Shown here: one piece after another, positions 18,182 to 27,410 of the stretch
How positions within the stretch are numbered: the stretch's first letter is position 1
Layout of the letters: every line of letters begins with the position of its first letter
From: CAZODA01 sp964578485
Lineage (GTDB): Bacteria; Bacteroidota; Bacteroidia; Bacteroidales; Marinilabiliaceae
Length of the DNA: 64,000 nt
Direction: 5' to 3'
Assembly (NCBI GenBank): GCA_964578485.1
Contig: CAZODA010000010.1
Span: forward strand, 21,804-85,803
The notes under the pieces: generated by a model
What the model was told of the DNA's origin: nothing
The model's database searches: none
What the model saw: only the letters and a program-made list of their open reading frames with translations
Translations under genes and position numbers: made by a program

Positions 18182-20863
18182 ATGATGAAGACAAGGTTAA
18201 TAATATTTGTATCCCTTATACTCCTGTTGACAAGTTGTTCCAACAGCTACGAGAAAATTGAAAAAAATGGAGGAGCCATTCTCAAATATGAGGATTTCCG
18301 ACATCATATTGATTATTTCAATCGGATGGAAGATGAAAATATCATTCAGGCTGTTTCCAATAGTGAATCGTGGGAATGGATGACTGCTAATGTGCCTTTA
18401 TTTGAATGTCCACAGGATAATTTTGAACAAATGTTTTGGTATCGTTGGTGGACCTTGCGTAAGCATATAAAAAACACAGAACTTGGATATGTGATGACAG
18501 AGTTTCTTGTGGACCGAAGTTATGCAGATAAATACAATTTAATTGCCTGTGCCAAGGATCATCATCTAATGGAATCAAGATGGTTGCATAGGCCTGATTA
18601 TATGAATGAATACATCCATGTGTGGTATAGAGGAAATAAGGGGCAAGCCATGGAGAAAATAAATGCTTTCAGCAACTGGACAGCAGATGCACTTTATCGG
18701 AAATATCTTGTTGATGGTGATGAAGCCTATATCTTGGATCTCTTGCCCGATCTGATAGATGATTTTAAAAGGATGGAAGCAATAAGACGACATGATAGCG
18801 GTTTGTTTTGGCAGCGTGATGTCCAAGATGGAATGGAGGAATCGATCAGTGGAGGGCGTCATGTGCAGAATGCAAGACCAACCATTAATAGTTATATGTA
18901 TGCCAACGCCATAGCTATAAGTAAGATGGCAGCCATGGCCGGTAATCAAGAAGTAGAAGAGCTATACCGGGCTAAAGCCGATACCATATTTAATTTGATA
19001 CACTCCCATTTATGGAGTCCTGAATTGAATTTCTTTGAAACATTAAAGGAAGATGGAGTATTTGCCGGTGTGCGTGAAGCTATAGGTTTCATCCCATGGT
19101 ATTTTAATATTCCAACTGACCACCAGGCTGTTGCATGGAATCAATTGAAGGATGAAGAAGGGTTTTTAGCTCCATACGGACTCACAACTGCTGAAAGGCG
19201 CCATCCGCTTTTCAGATCACATGGCTGCTGCTCGTGTGAATGGGATGGTGCGATTTGGCCTTTTGCCACCTCGCAAACTTTGACCGGCTTAGCCAACCTT
19301 CTAAATAATTATGAACAGGATGTGCTTAGTAAGGAAGATTATTTCCACCAGATGGAATTATACGTAGAATCACAATACCACCGAGGACGTCCATATATAG
19401 GAGAGTACCTTGATGAGCTAAGCGGATATTGGTTGAAAGGCGATCAGGAACGAAGTCGTTATTATAATCATTCCACTTTTAATGATTTAATTATTACAGG
19501 TTTGATTGGACTTAGACCACGAGCTGATGATGTTTTGGAAATCAACCCTTTATTGCCCGAGGGGTCTTGGGACTGGTTTGCACTGGATAATGTTATGTAT
19601 AAAGGAAATATGATCACAGTGCTATGGGATAAATACGGATCACGATATAAGCGTGGTAAAGGATTTTTTGTGTTGGTGAATGGCAAACAAGTGGCCGCAT
19701 CCAACCGTTTGGAGAGTATTCTTGTGAAAGATGTGATATCTAAACAGAAACCCAAAGAAGAAACCGTTGAAGTTGTTATCCCTGAAGATCTTCCTTGGAG
19801 TGAACGTATGGCCTTGTCGATGATGAAGCGAAGTCCTGAACTTTATCGATCCTGGGGATACATGCAGGGATTGTTGTTGACCTCTTTTGAAGCTTTATGG
19901 AAACATACCGGCAATAGAGATTATCTTACATATATTTATGAATATGCCGACGATATGATCGATGCTGATGGAACTATCAAAAATTATCAGATGGAAACCT
20001 TCAATATCGATAATATCAATGCCGGAAGAATGTTGTTTAGTTTGTATGAAGAAACAGGCGAAGAACGCTTCAAAACAGCAATTAAAACTCTCAGAAGCCA
20101 AATGGAATGGCATCCTAAAACCACTGAAGGAGGGTTTTGGCATAAATTGAAATACCCTTGGCAAATGTGGCTCGATGGAGCTTATATGAGTGCTCCCTTT
20201 TTGGCCTGCTATGCTGCAGAATTTAATGATGCGGAATTGTTTGACGAATTAACACATCAGTTGTTGCTGATGAATAAATATTTACATGATCCGGAAACCG
20301 ACCTCCTTTATCATGGTTGGGATGAATCAAGGATTATGGATTGGGCTGATCCACAAACCGGCTGCTCCTCTAATTTCTGGGGAAGGGCGATAGCTTGGTA
20401 TCTTATGGCTATAGTTGACATACTTGACTTTCTACCTGAAAATCATCCACAGCGGACCGAAATTATTCATATCCTTGATAGATCTTTAAGGGCTGTTGTA
20501 AAGTATCAGGACCGCAATACCGGTGTTTGGTACTTGATACTTGACAGAGGAAAAGAAAAGGGGAATTATTTAGAATCATCGGCTTCCTCCATGTTTGTTT
20601 ACGTCATGGCTAAAGGACTCAATAAAGGATATATTTCTGAGGAATTTAGGAAAGCCCTTGAAAGGGGCTATGAAGGAATTCTGACTCAGTTTATACGTAC
20701 AGATCCGGATGGAGAGATACATATTAGCCGTGGATGTAGAGTAGCCGGATTAAGTGCCGACAGGGATGGCTCATTTGAATATTATATCAGCGAACCATTT
20801 CAGGACAATGATTTAAAAGCAATTGGCCCCTTCATTCTTGCCAGTTTGGAACTGAATCAATAA
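18182..20863 (+). CDS. Fusion lipoprotein: MGH1-like (alpha/alpha)6 hydrolase plus GH105 unsaturated galacturonyl hydrolase
   Basis: 893 aa with lipobox 'LLLTSCSNS' (Cys about 19). Residues ~40-510 match MGH1-like/GH63-like (alpha/alpha)6 glycosidases ('FWYRWWTLRKHI', 'RDVQDGMEESISGGR', 'NSYMYANAIAI', 'CEWDGAIWPFATSQTL'). A linker (~515-535) leads into a GH105 domain (536-893): 'YRSWGYMQGLLLTSFEALW', 'MWLDGAYMSAPF' with the conserved catalytic Asp (D665), 'WGRAIAWYLMAIVDIL', 'SASSMFVYVMAKG' and a C-terminal 'AIGPFILASLELNQ'. GH105 removes the unsaturated uronic acid left by pectate lyases, consistent with the PL1 gene upstream. The start is 1 nt after the upstream stop, showing tight translational linkage. 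The fusion of two hydrolase families is unusual. Confidence 0.82.
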   Translation: MMKTRLIIFVSLILLLTSCSNSYEKIEKNGGAILKYEDFRHHIDYFNRMEDENIIQAVSNSESWEWMTANVPLFECPQDNFEQMFWYRWWTLRKHIKNTELGYVMTEFLVDRSYADKYNLIACAKDHHLMESRWLHRPDYMNEYIHVWYRGNKGQAMEKINAFSNWTADALYRKYLVDGDEAYILDLLPDLIDDFKRMEAIRRHDSGLFWQRDVQDGMEESISGGRHVQNARPTINSYMYANAIAISKMAAMAGNQEVEELYRAKADTIFNLIHSHLWSPELNFFETLKEDGVFAGVREAIGFIPWYFNIPTDHQAVAWNQLKDEEGFLAPYGLTTAERRHPLFRSHGCCSCEWDGAIWPFATSQTLTGLANLLNNYEQDVLSKEDYFHQMELYVESQYHRGRPYIGEYLDELSGYWLKGDQERSRYYNHSTFNDLIITGLIGLRPRADDVLEINPLLPEGSWDWFALDNVMYKGNMITVLWDKYGSRYKRGKGFFVLVNGKQVAASNRLESILVKDVISKQKPKEETVEVVIPEDLPWSERMALSMMKRSPELYRSWGYMQGLLLTSFEALWKHTGNRDYLTYIYEYADDMIDADGTIKNYQMETFNIDNINAGRMLFSLYEETGEERFKTAIKTLRSQMEWHPKTTEGGFWHKLKYPWQMWLDGAYMSAPFLACYAAEFNDAELFDELTHQLLLMNKYLHDPETDLLYHGWDESRIMDWADPQTGCSSNFWGRAIAWYLMAIVDILDFLPENHPQRTEIIHILDRSLRAVVKYQDRNTGVWYLILDRGKEKGNYLESSASSMFVYVMAKGLNKGYISEEFRKALERGYEGILTQFIRTDPDGEIHISRGCRVAGLSADRDGSFEYYISEPFQDNDLKAIGPFILASLELNQ

Positions 20864-20886
20864 CATAAATAATATATATTAATCAG

Positions 20887-22002
20887 ATGAAACAACACTA
20901 TTTGATATTATTGACGGTATTAATGGGAATGGCTGCATGTGTTGATGATAATGACCCTGAGAGATGGAGAAAAGGAATAGTACTGGAAGAGTTTATTTAT
21001 AAATCAAATGATGTGGATTTTCCTTCCTGTCATGCAGCTTCCATCGAAGAAACACCGGAAGGATTGATAACAGCATGGTTTGGAGGTTTGTATGAAAGAC
21101 ATCCGGAAGTTTCAATTTATGTAAGTAGGAAAGTAGATGACCACTGGACTCAACCTCAAATGGCTGCCGATGGTGTTATTAATGATAGCTTGAGATATGC
21201 ATGTTGGAATCCGGTATTGTACCAAGTACCGGGTGGTGAACTTCAACTCTATTATAAGGTGGGTCCTAATGTGTCAGCTTGGCTTGGAATGATGAAGACT
21301 TCCAATGATCACGGGAAAACCTGGTCGCAAGCTATTCAGTTACCTGAAGGAATCCTCGGACCTGTCAAAAATAGGCCGGTATTGCTTGATGACGGACGCC
21401 TGATTTGTCCTTCCAGTACCGAAGGTGGCGCTTGGAGAATACATTTCGAGGAGACCCCTGATTTTGGAAAGACCTGGAAAAAAAATGATCCAATTGGTGG
21501 TGGACGAGAGTATGCTGTTATTCAGCCGGCCATTCTGACACACAACGATTCAACGCTCCAAATGTTGTCACGTAGCAAAAATGCAGTAATTGCCACTTCA
21601 TGGTCGTACGACAGGGGGAAAACCTGGAGCCTTGTTTTACCTTCAGGTCTTCCCAATAATAATTCGGCTGTAGATGCTGTCACTCTGCAGGATGGAAGAC
21701 ATTTGGCAGCTTATAATCATGTGGCAACGGCAATCAATTCGGATAAAGGATATCGCACACCTTTAAATGTTGCAGTATCTGATGATGGTCGAAATTGGAG
21801 TGCTGCACTTATTTTAGAAGATTCAGAAATCAGTCAGTATTCCTATCCTTCGCTTATTCAGTCTTCGGATGGAATGGTTCACATAGTTTATACATGGAGG
21901 CGAGAATTAATTAAATACATGAAAATTGATCCTTCAAAATTAATTCTCAGCCCTATAAAAAATGGTGAATGGCCTGTACCCATTACTTATGGCAGATATT
22001 AA
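20887..22002 (+). CDS. Sialidase-like (COG4692 type) Asp-box propeller lipoprotein
   Basis: 371 aa. Lipobox 'LMGMAACVDD' (Cys about 18). At least four Asp boxes are visible: 'SNDHGKTWS', 'TPDFGKTWK', 'SYDRGKTWS' and 'SDDGRNWS'. Also present are the family motifs 'FPSCHAASIEETPEGLITAWFGG', 'WNPVLYQVPGGELQLYYKVG' and 'KNRPVLLDDGRLICPSS'. These define the predicted-neuraminidase family found in many plant-glycan loci. In Bacteroides a sialidase-fold (GH33) enzyme attacks the keto-acid sugar Dha in rhamnogalacturonan II, so a similar target is possible. It follows the GH105 fusion by 23 nt. Confidence 0.75.
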   Translation: MKQHYLILLTVLMGMAACVDDNDPERWRKGIVLEEFIYKSNDVDFPSCHAASIEETPEGLITAWFGGLYERHPEVSIYVSRKVDDHWTQPQMAADGVINDSLRYACWNPVLYQVPGGELQLYYKVGPNVSAWLGMMKTSNDHGKTWSQAIQLPEGILGPVKNRPVLLDDGRLICPSSTEGGAWRIHFEETPDFGKTWKKNDPIGGGREYAVIQPAILTHNDSTLQMLSRSKNAVIATSWSYDRGKTWSLVLPSGLPNNNSAVDAVTLQDGRHLAAYNHVATAINSDKGYRTPLNVAVSDDGRNWSAALILEDSEISQYSYPSLIQSSDGMVHIVYTWRRELIKYMKIDPSKLILSPIKNGEWPVPITYGRY

Positions 22003-22028
22003 GGATTAAAAATCAAAGAAATATTATT

Positions 22029-23921
22029 ATGAAGTATAAGTTTTTTCTTTCTGTTTTGCTTCTTATTACCACCCTTTTATCGGCAAATTCCGTTGAGATT
22101 TGGGTTTCACCCAATGGAGATGATCAGAACCCGGGAACTCGGGAAGAACCAATAGCTACTGTTTCATTGGCTCTATGGAAAATACGGGAATTGCGCCGGA
22201 TTAATTGTCCGAGTATCACCTCAGGAGCCACTATTATATTAAAAGGAGGGGAATATCAGTTAAAGCAGCCATTGTATTTTCGTCCCGAAGATTCAGGAAC
22301 TGAACAAGCTCCCACTTTGTTGAAGGCTGCCGATGGTGAGCTTCCTGTTTTAAGTGGGGGAGTGGAAGTAACCGGTTGGCAACGATTAGGTGAAAATTAC
22401 AATGAATTTCCAAAGGAAGCAAGAGCAAAGCTATGGGTGGCTGATATACCAAAAATCGGGGGACACCGCCTATTATTCAGGCAAATGTGGGTGAACAATC
22501 GAAAGGCTGATAGGGCGTCTAACCTTAGTGATGGAGATTTGGACCGTATTTTATCTGCTGATTTTGAAAATGAAATATTTTGGATACCATCACCCGACTT
22601 TAAATTGGATAATATTGGACAGCTTGAATTTAATATACACCAATGGTGGGCTATCGCCAATCTGCGGGTAAAGGATATGGTGGCAGTTGGTGACAGTGTG
22701 GCTGTGTCTTTTCATCAGCCTGAAAGTCGAATAGAATTTGTGCACCCCTGGCCTCCACCGTTTATTGATGAAGAGAAAGATAAGGGTGGTAATTCGGCAT
22801 TTTATTTTAGTAATGCACCACAATTGTTAAATACACCGGGAGAATGGTATGCCGATATGAATAAAGGAAAAGTGTATTACTGGCCTCGTGATGAGGAAGA
22901 TATGAATTATGCCAAGGTGGTGGTTCCTTATCTTGAAAATGTAGTGGTGATGCAGGGAACCTTAGATAATAGAGTTGAACATATTCATTTCAATGGAATT
23001 TCCTTTCAACATACAAGCTGGTTACGACCTTCACTGCAAGGCCATGTTCCTTTACAGGCCGGTATGTACATAAATGATGCATATACTTTAAATCCAAAAG
23101 GTACTCCCGACAAAGCTTCACTATGCAACTTAGCATGGATAGGACGTCAGCCGGCAGCTGTTGTTTTGCGTGCTGCCGCTTATAATCGTATTGAAAATTG
23201 TGAGTTCAGGCATATGGCGGCTACAGGACTGGATCTTGAGTTTGCCACAAGCCATAATGTTGTTCTCGGCAATCTCTTCACAGATATTGGTGGAACAGGG
23301 ATACAAATTGGGTTTTTTGGTGATGATAGTTTTGAAGCGCATATGCCTTATGATCCTATTGACCAGCGTGAAGTATGTCAATATGAAACAATTGCCAACA
23401 ATCTCATTTCCTATGTTACTAATGAAGATTGGGGATGTGTGGGTATTAGTGTGGGTTTTGCACGGGATATCAATATTGAATACAATGAAGTGAGTCATGT
23501 TAATTATTCCGGTATTTGTGTCGGATGGGGATGGACCAGCACGGTGAATGTGATGGGAAATAACAGAATTCACGCTAACCATATACATCATTTCGCCAGA
23601 ATGATGTATGATGTAGGAGGCATCTATACTTTATCGGCACAACCAAATACTGTTATTAGTGAAAATGCTATTCATGACCTCTTGAAAGCTCCATATGCTC
23701 ATATCCCCGACCATTTTCAATATATCTACTTCGACGAAGGATCTTCCTATATCAAGGCAATAAATAATTGGACGGAAGAGGCTGTTTTCTTTTCCAATAC
23801 CCCGGGGCCCGGAAATGAATGGGACAATAACGGACCGGATGTCGATGAAGCTATACGACAGGCTGCAGGTTTGCAACATGATTATAGATATCTGAAACAA
23901 AAATTGGAACAACTGAGATAA
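22029..23921 (+). CDS. Secreted parallel beta-helix protein, GH141-like
   Basis: 631 aa from the ATG at 22029, preferred over the upstream in-frame ATG at 21969, which would overlap the previous gene and precede the signal peptide. Signal cleavage is near 'LSANSVEIWVSPNG'. 'IWVSPNGDDQNPGTREEPI' and 'GGVEVTGWQ' are N-terminal features of secreted beta-helix glycosidases. Helix rungs follow ('INGISFQHTSWLRPS', 'NRIENCEFRHMAATGLDLE', 'NIEYNEVSHVNYSGICVGWGW', 'GGIYTLSAQPNTVI'). Fold and motifs resemble GH141, whose member BT1002 is an alpha-L-fucosidase on rhamnogalacturonan II; xylan-active members exist too. Family placement is tentative. Confidence 0.7.
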   Translation: MKYKFFLSVLLLITTLLSANSVEIWVSPNGDDQNPGTREEPIATVSLALWKIRELRRINCPSITSGATIILKGGEYQLKQPLYFRPEDSGTEQAPTLLKAADGELPVLSGGVEVTGWQRLGENYNEFPKEARAKLWVADIPKIGGHRLLFRQMWVNNRKADRASNLSDGDLDRILSADFENEIFWIPSPDFKLDNIGQLEFNIHQWWAIANLRVKDMVAVGDSVAVSFHQPESRIEFVHPWPPPFIDEEKDKGGNSAFYFSNAPQLLNTPGEWYADMNKGKVYYWPRDEEDMNYAKVVVPYLENVVVMQGTLDNRVEHIHFNGISFQHTSWLRPSLQGHVPLQAGMYINDAYTLNPKGTPDKASLCNLAWIGRQPAAVVLRAAAYNRIENCEFRHMAATGLDLEFATSHNVVLGNLFTDIGGTGIQIGFFGDDSFEAHMPYDPIDQREVCQYETIANNLISYVTNEDWGCVGISVGFARDINIEYNEVSHVNYSGICVGWGWTSTVNVMGNNRIHANHIHHFARMMYDVGGIYTLSAQPNTVISENAIHDLLKAPYAHIPDHFQYIYFDEGSSYIKAINNWTEEAVFFSNTPGPGNEWDNNGPDVDEAIRQAAGLQHDYRYLKQKLEQLR

Positions 23922-23933
23922 AATAATTGCTAT

Positions 23934-26186
23934 ATGAAGTTAAGTAACTACCAAATTATAGACTTTCTTGACTTTGATCCGGAATTTGATGGTACAGAAG
24001 TTTTGTGGAGGGCAATAACACCTGTGAAAATTGAAAGTTATAAGACTGATGTGATAGTGACTATACCCTTTCAGAAGCAGGTGCCGGGTATTGAAATCAT
24101 TCCGGATAGGACAACTGAAGCTGTTAATTATCGACTCCGACTTCGTGCTTATAGCGATAAAATGATCCGCGTGTCGATGGATATGGGAAATGGATTTCCT
24201 GAGGATTCGGAAATGATGGAGTGGCACCCCGCTATGGTCATTGAACCATTATCTATACGAAAGGAGGAAAAGGAATGGCTGGTAGTTGACAGTAATGGCC
24301 TTACTCGTGCTTTGTTTTCTTTTGTTGAAGTAGAGATAGAGCACTGGAGCGACTTGTTACCGGCTCCTGAGCCCACCTTAAATGTTACTTTTTATCCCGA
24401 TGGGAAAAATGCAATTCCACTCAGTGCCTATGATCAGTTTTTCCCTGCAAGGCATGAGGCTTTTGCATTGGCTTTTGTGGAAAAAAATGATAAAATAGAT
24501 AGAACCACATTTTCTTTGGCTGCCGGTTATGATGAGTGTTTTGCAGGTACCGGAGAGAGATTTACCAAACTCGATTTGTCCGGAAAAACTATGCAACTTG
24601 TGAATCAAGATGGACAAGGGGTCAATAACAAACGTTGTTATAAAAATGTCCCGTTTTTTCTTTCCAGTAGAATGTATGGGGCTTTTATCCATACTTCTGC
24701 ACCAATGAAACTTTCAATTGCTGATCATTCAAGTAAATCAGTTCAGGTGCTTATTGAAGATGCATCAGTGGATTTCTTCCTTATGACCGGTAACGATGTT
24801 AATGAGCTGTTGTATCAGTATCGTAGTATTACAGGATTTCCAACCATGCCTCCTTTATGGAGTTATGGGGTGTGGATGAGTCGAATGAGCTATTTTTCTG
24901 CCGATGAGGTGAATGATATTTGCGATAGGCTTAGAAAAGAGAATTTCCCCTGTGATGTTATCCATATGGATACCGGATGGTTTAGAACCGACTGGCTGTG
25001 TGAGTGGAAATTTAATCCCGAAAGGTTTCCCAATCCTGTGAAATTTATTTCCAATCTTAAAAAAAAGGGATTTAAAGTCAGTTTGTGGCAAATGCCTTAC
25101 ATTGCTTCGGAAGCTGAACAGCATGATGAAGCAGTTGCCAATCGATATATTGGTCCTGTTGAAGAGAAACTGCAACAGGGCGGTTCCAATTTCAGCGCCT
25201 TGGATTATGCCGGAACCATCGACTTTACATATCCAAAAGCGGTGAAATGGTATAAAGGACTTTTGAGGGACTTGCTTGAAATGGGAGTTGTTTGTATCAA
25301 AACAGACTTTGGCGAAAATATTCATCAGAATGCACGGTACCACGGTATGTCTGCCCATCTGTTGAATAATTTGTATGGATTGCTTTATCAAAAAGCAGCC
25401 TATGAAATTACTAAGGAAGTAACAGGTGACGGTATAGTATGGGCCAGAGCCGGATGGGCCGGATGCCAGCGATATCCTGTGCATTGGGGAGGAGATGCTG
25501 CTGCTTCCTGGGAGGGACTGGCAGGTTCATTGAAAGGAGGTTTGCATCTCGGATTATCAGGCTTCGCATTTTGGAGTCACGATGTGCCCGGATTTCATGG
25601 AGTTCCCAATTTTATGAATTCCATTATACCTGATAAGCTTTATATGAGATGGACACAATTTGGAGTATTTACCTCACATATACGATATCATGGTACCTCC
25701 AAGCGTGAGCCCTACGAATTTCCGGCTATCGCTGATTTGGTGAGAAAGTGGTTCATCCTTCGCTATGCACTAATTCCATATATAGTTAGAGAGAGTGAAA
25801 AGTGTACACAGAATGGGCTGTCGGTATTGCGACCATTGATTTGTCATCATGCTAATGATAGAACTGTATGGCACATCGATGACCAGTATTATTTCGGAGA
25901 TTATCTCATAGTGGCTCCTGTGATGAATGATGAAGATGTCAGAGATGTCTATTTACCCGAAGGCGAGTGGATACATTTATTTACCGGAGACCGGTATGAA
26001 GGAGCAACATGGTTGCAAGCGATGGAGACTCCACTTGAGCAAATGCCTGTTTGGATCAAGAAAGGAACTACATTGCCATTGTATCTTGAGCCTGTCAGTA
26101 ATACTGATGAAATGGAAATGGAAAAGGTGCAAAAAGTAGTAATTGATAGTGGCTTTACAGGCATTTTTAATTTGCTGAATCTATAA
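23934..26186 (+). CDS. GH31 alpha-glycosidase (alpha-xylosidase-like), cytoplasmic
   Basis: 750 aa, no signal peptide, so probably cytoplasmic or periplasmic by another route. The N-terminal beta-sandwich (~1-270) precedes the TIM barrel, which has 'PPLWSYGVWMSRMSY', 'CDVIHMDTGWFRTDWLCEW', 'CIKTDFGENI' (nucleophile Asp) and 'HWGGDAAASWEGL' (acid/base Asp). 'MSRMSYFSADEV' and 'HMDTGWF' are closest to YicI-type alpha-xylosidases. It would act on alpha-xylosyl or related residues after import. The start at 23934 is 12 nt after the beta-helix gene stop, same operon. Confidence 0.88.
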   Translation: MKLSNYQIIDFLDFDPEFDGTEVLWRAITPVKIESYKTDVIVTIPFQKQVPGIEIIPDRTTEAVNYRLRLRAYSDKMIRVSMDMGNGFPEDSEMMEWHPAMVIEPLSIRKEEKEWLVVDSNGLTRALFSFVEVEIEHWSDLLPAPEPTLNVTFYPDGKNAIPLSAYDQFFPARHEAFALAFVEKNDKIDRTTFSLAAGYDECFAGTGERFTKLDLSGKTMQLVNQDGQGVNNKRCYKNVPFFLSSRMYGAFIHTSAPMKLSIADHSSKSVQVLIEDASVDFFLMTGNDVNELLYQYRSITGFPTMPPLWSYGVWMSRMSYFSADEVNDICDRLRKENFPCDVIHMDTGWFRTDWLCEWKFNPERFPNPVKFISNLKKKGFKVSLWQMPYIASEAEQHDEAVANRYIGPVEEKLQQGGSNFSALDYAGTIDFTYPKAVKWYKGLLRDLLEMGVVCIKTDFGENIHQNARYHGMSAHLLNNLYGLLYQKAAYEITKEVTGDGIVWARAGWAGCQRYPVHWGGDAAASWEGLAGSLKGGLHLGLSGFAFWSHDVPGFHGVPNFMNSIIPDKLYMRWTQFGVFTSHIRYHGTSKREPYEFPAIADLVRKWFILRYALIPYIVRESEKCTQNGLSVLRPLICHHANDRTVWHIDDQYYFGDYLIVAPVMNDEDVRDVYLPEGEWIHLFTGDRYEGATWLQAMETPLEQMPVWIKKGTTLPLYLEPVSNTDEMEMEKVQKVVIDSGFTGIFNLLNL

Positions 26187-26205
26187 TATAAAAAATCACT
26201 TATAG

Positions 26206-27270
26206 ATGAAAACATGGAAGAAGAATTTTGAGGAGTCTAAAATAAACTATATGAAATGGTGGAATGGTGAGGGATTGGTGATTAGTATGTGGGAACACCT
26301 GAGTAAAAATGGTCCGGCACATGAAGATGTGCCTCCGCCACCCGAACCTAAAGATTTAGATCAATATTGGTTTGATCCACAGTGGCGGGCTGCTTCTATC
26401 CATCATCAGCTTTCTCTCAGTTCTTTTAAAGCTGATATTCTTCCTGTAGCCAATACTCATCTCGGACCGGGCTCGCTTGCTGCCGCCCTGGGTGCTGATC
26501 TGGAGGGAGGAGAGGATACCATTTGGATTCGTCATAACAATGATATTGGTGATGAAGTGGTTTTTAATGAAAAGGGAAAATGGTGGCAGTTGCACCTAAA
26601 TTTGTTAAGGGCTTGCAAGTCACTGTCGGATAAGCGTTATTTAGTGGGATGTCCCGATTTGGTGGAAGGTCTCGACACCCTTGCCGGAATGCGTGGACCG
26701 GAAGCAGTGCTTATGGATATGATGATGAGACCTGAAATATTGGAGGAACAGTTACAAAAGATCAATGATATTTACTTTAGGGCATTTGACCAAATCTATG
26801 ATATTATTAATGTGAACGGGGAAATGGCATTTTGTTATTTTTCGTTGTGGGCCCCCGCTAAAGTATCTAAACTGCAAAGTGATATTTCTTTAATGATTTC
26901 TGAAGAGGATTTTCGTCGTTTTTCTTTGCCCTATCTTCGGGAACAGTGTCAAAGGCTTGATTATACTCTCTATCATCTTGACGGAGTAGATGCTATGCGC
27001 CATGTAGATGCGCTTTTGGAAATTGAGGAACTAAATGCCATTCAATGGACGCCCGGAGTTGGAGAACCCCAAGGAGGAAACCCGCGGTGGTTTCCTCTAT
27101 ATAAAAAAATACTGAATGCGGGAAAATCTATTATGCCTTGTTGGGTTGAACCTGAGGAACTCGAGCCTTTGCTGGATCAGGTTGGAAATAAAGGACTGAA
27201 CTGCTTGATGCACTTCAAGTCGGAAGAAGATATTGAGAAAACTTTAATTATTGCTGATAAATACAGATGA
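26206..27270 (+). CDS. Uroporphyrinogen-decarboxylase-fold (TCP2/MtaA-like) protein
   Basis: 354 aa, no signal peptide. The sequence fits the URO-D superfamily branch annotated as 'trimethylamine corrinoid protein 2'-like: 'THLGPGSLAAALGADLEGGEDTIW', 'PDLVEGLDTLAGMRGPEAVLMDMM', 'YHLDGVDAMRHVDALLEIEELNAIQWTPG', 'LNCLMHFKSEEDIE'. True MtaA/MtbA methyltransferases bind zinc through HxC plus a later Cys. Here the first element is H257-L258-D259, and C333 is the only later Cys in a similar position, so zinc-thiol chemistry is doubtful. Members recur in plant-polysaccharide loci without known function. It sits 19 nt after the GH31 gene. It might handle methyl groups from methylated pectin sugars, or be a non-methyltransferase; both are speculative. 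Confidence 0.7.
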   Translation: MKTWKKNFEESKINYMKWWNGEGLVISMWEHLSKNGPAHEDVPPPPEPKDLDQYWFDPQWRAASIHHQLSLSSFKADILPVANTHLGPGSLAAALGADLEGGEDTIWIRHNNDIGDEVVFNEKGKWWQLHLNLLRACKSLSDKRYLVGCPDLVEGLDTLAGMRGPEAVLMDMMMRPEILEEQLQKINDIYFRAFDQIYDIINVNGEMAFCYFSLWAPAKVSKLQSDISLMISEEDFRRFSLPYLREQCQRLDYTLYHLDGVDAMRHVDALLEIEELNAIQWTPGVGEPQGGNPRWFPLYKKILNAGKSIMPCWVEPEELEPLLDQVGNKGLNCLMHFKSEEDIEKTLIIADKYR

Positions 27271-27410
27271 TGATTGTAATTAACAGATTGAAGATAAACA
27301 CCGGAATACTTGGAATAAAGAAGGCCTATGTTTCAGTAATCACTTAGAATTATGCTGTGTTAGGCAACTATAAATCTTCTGATTAATTTTCTATATAAAA
27401 AGCATTAAAA

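Noticed and set aside
23130..23591. 153-residue minus-strand ORF
   Set aside because: Antisense to the beta-helix protein and rich in His/Ile/Thr shadow codons.
24855..25484. 209-residue minus-strand ORF
   Set aside because: Antisense to the conserved GH31 catalytic core.
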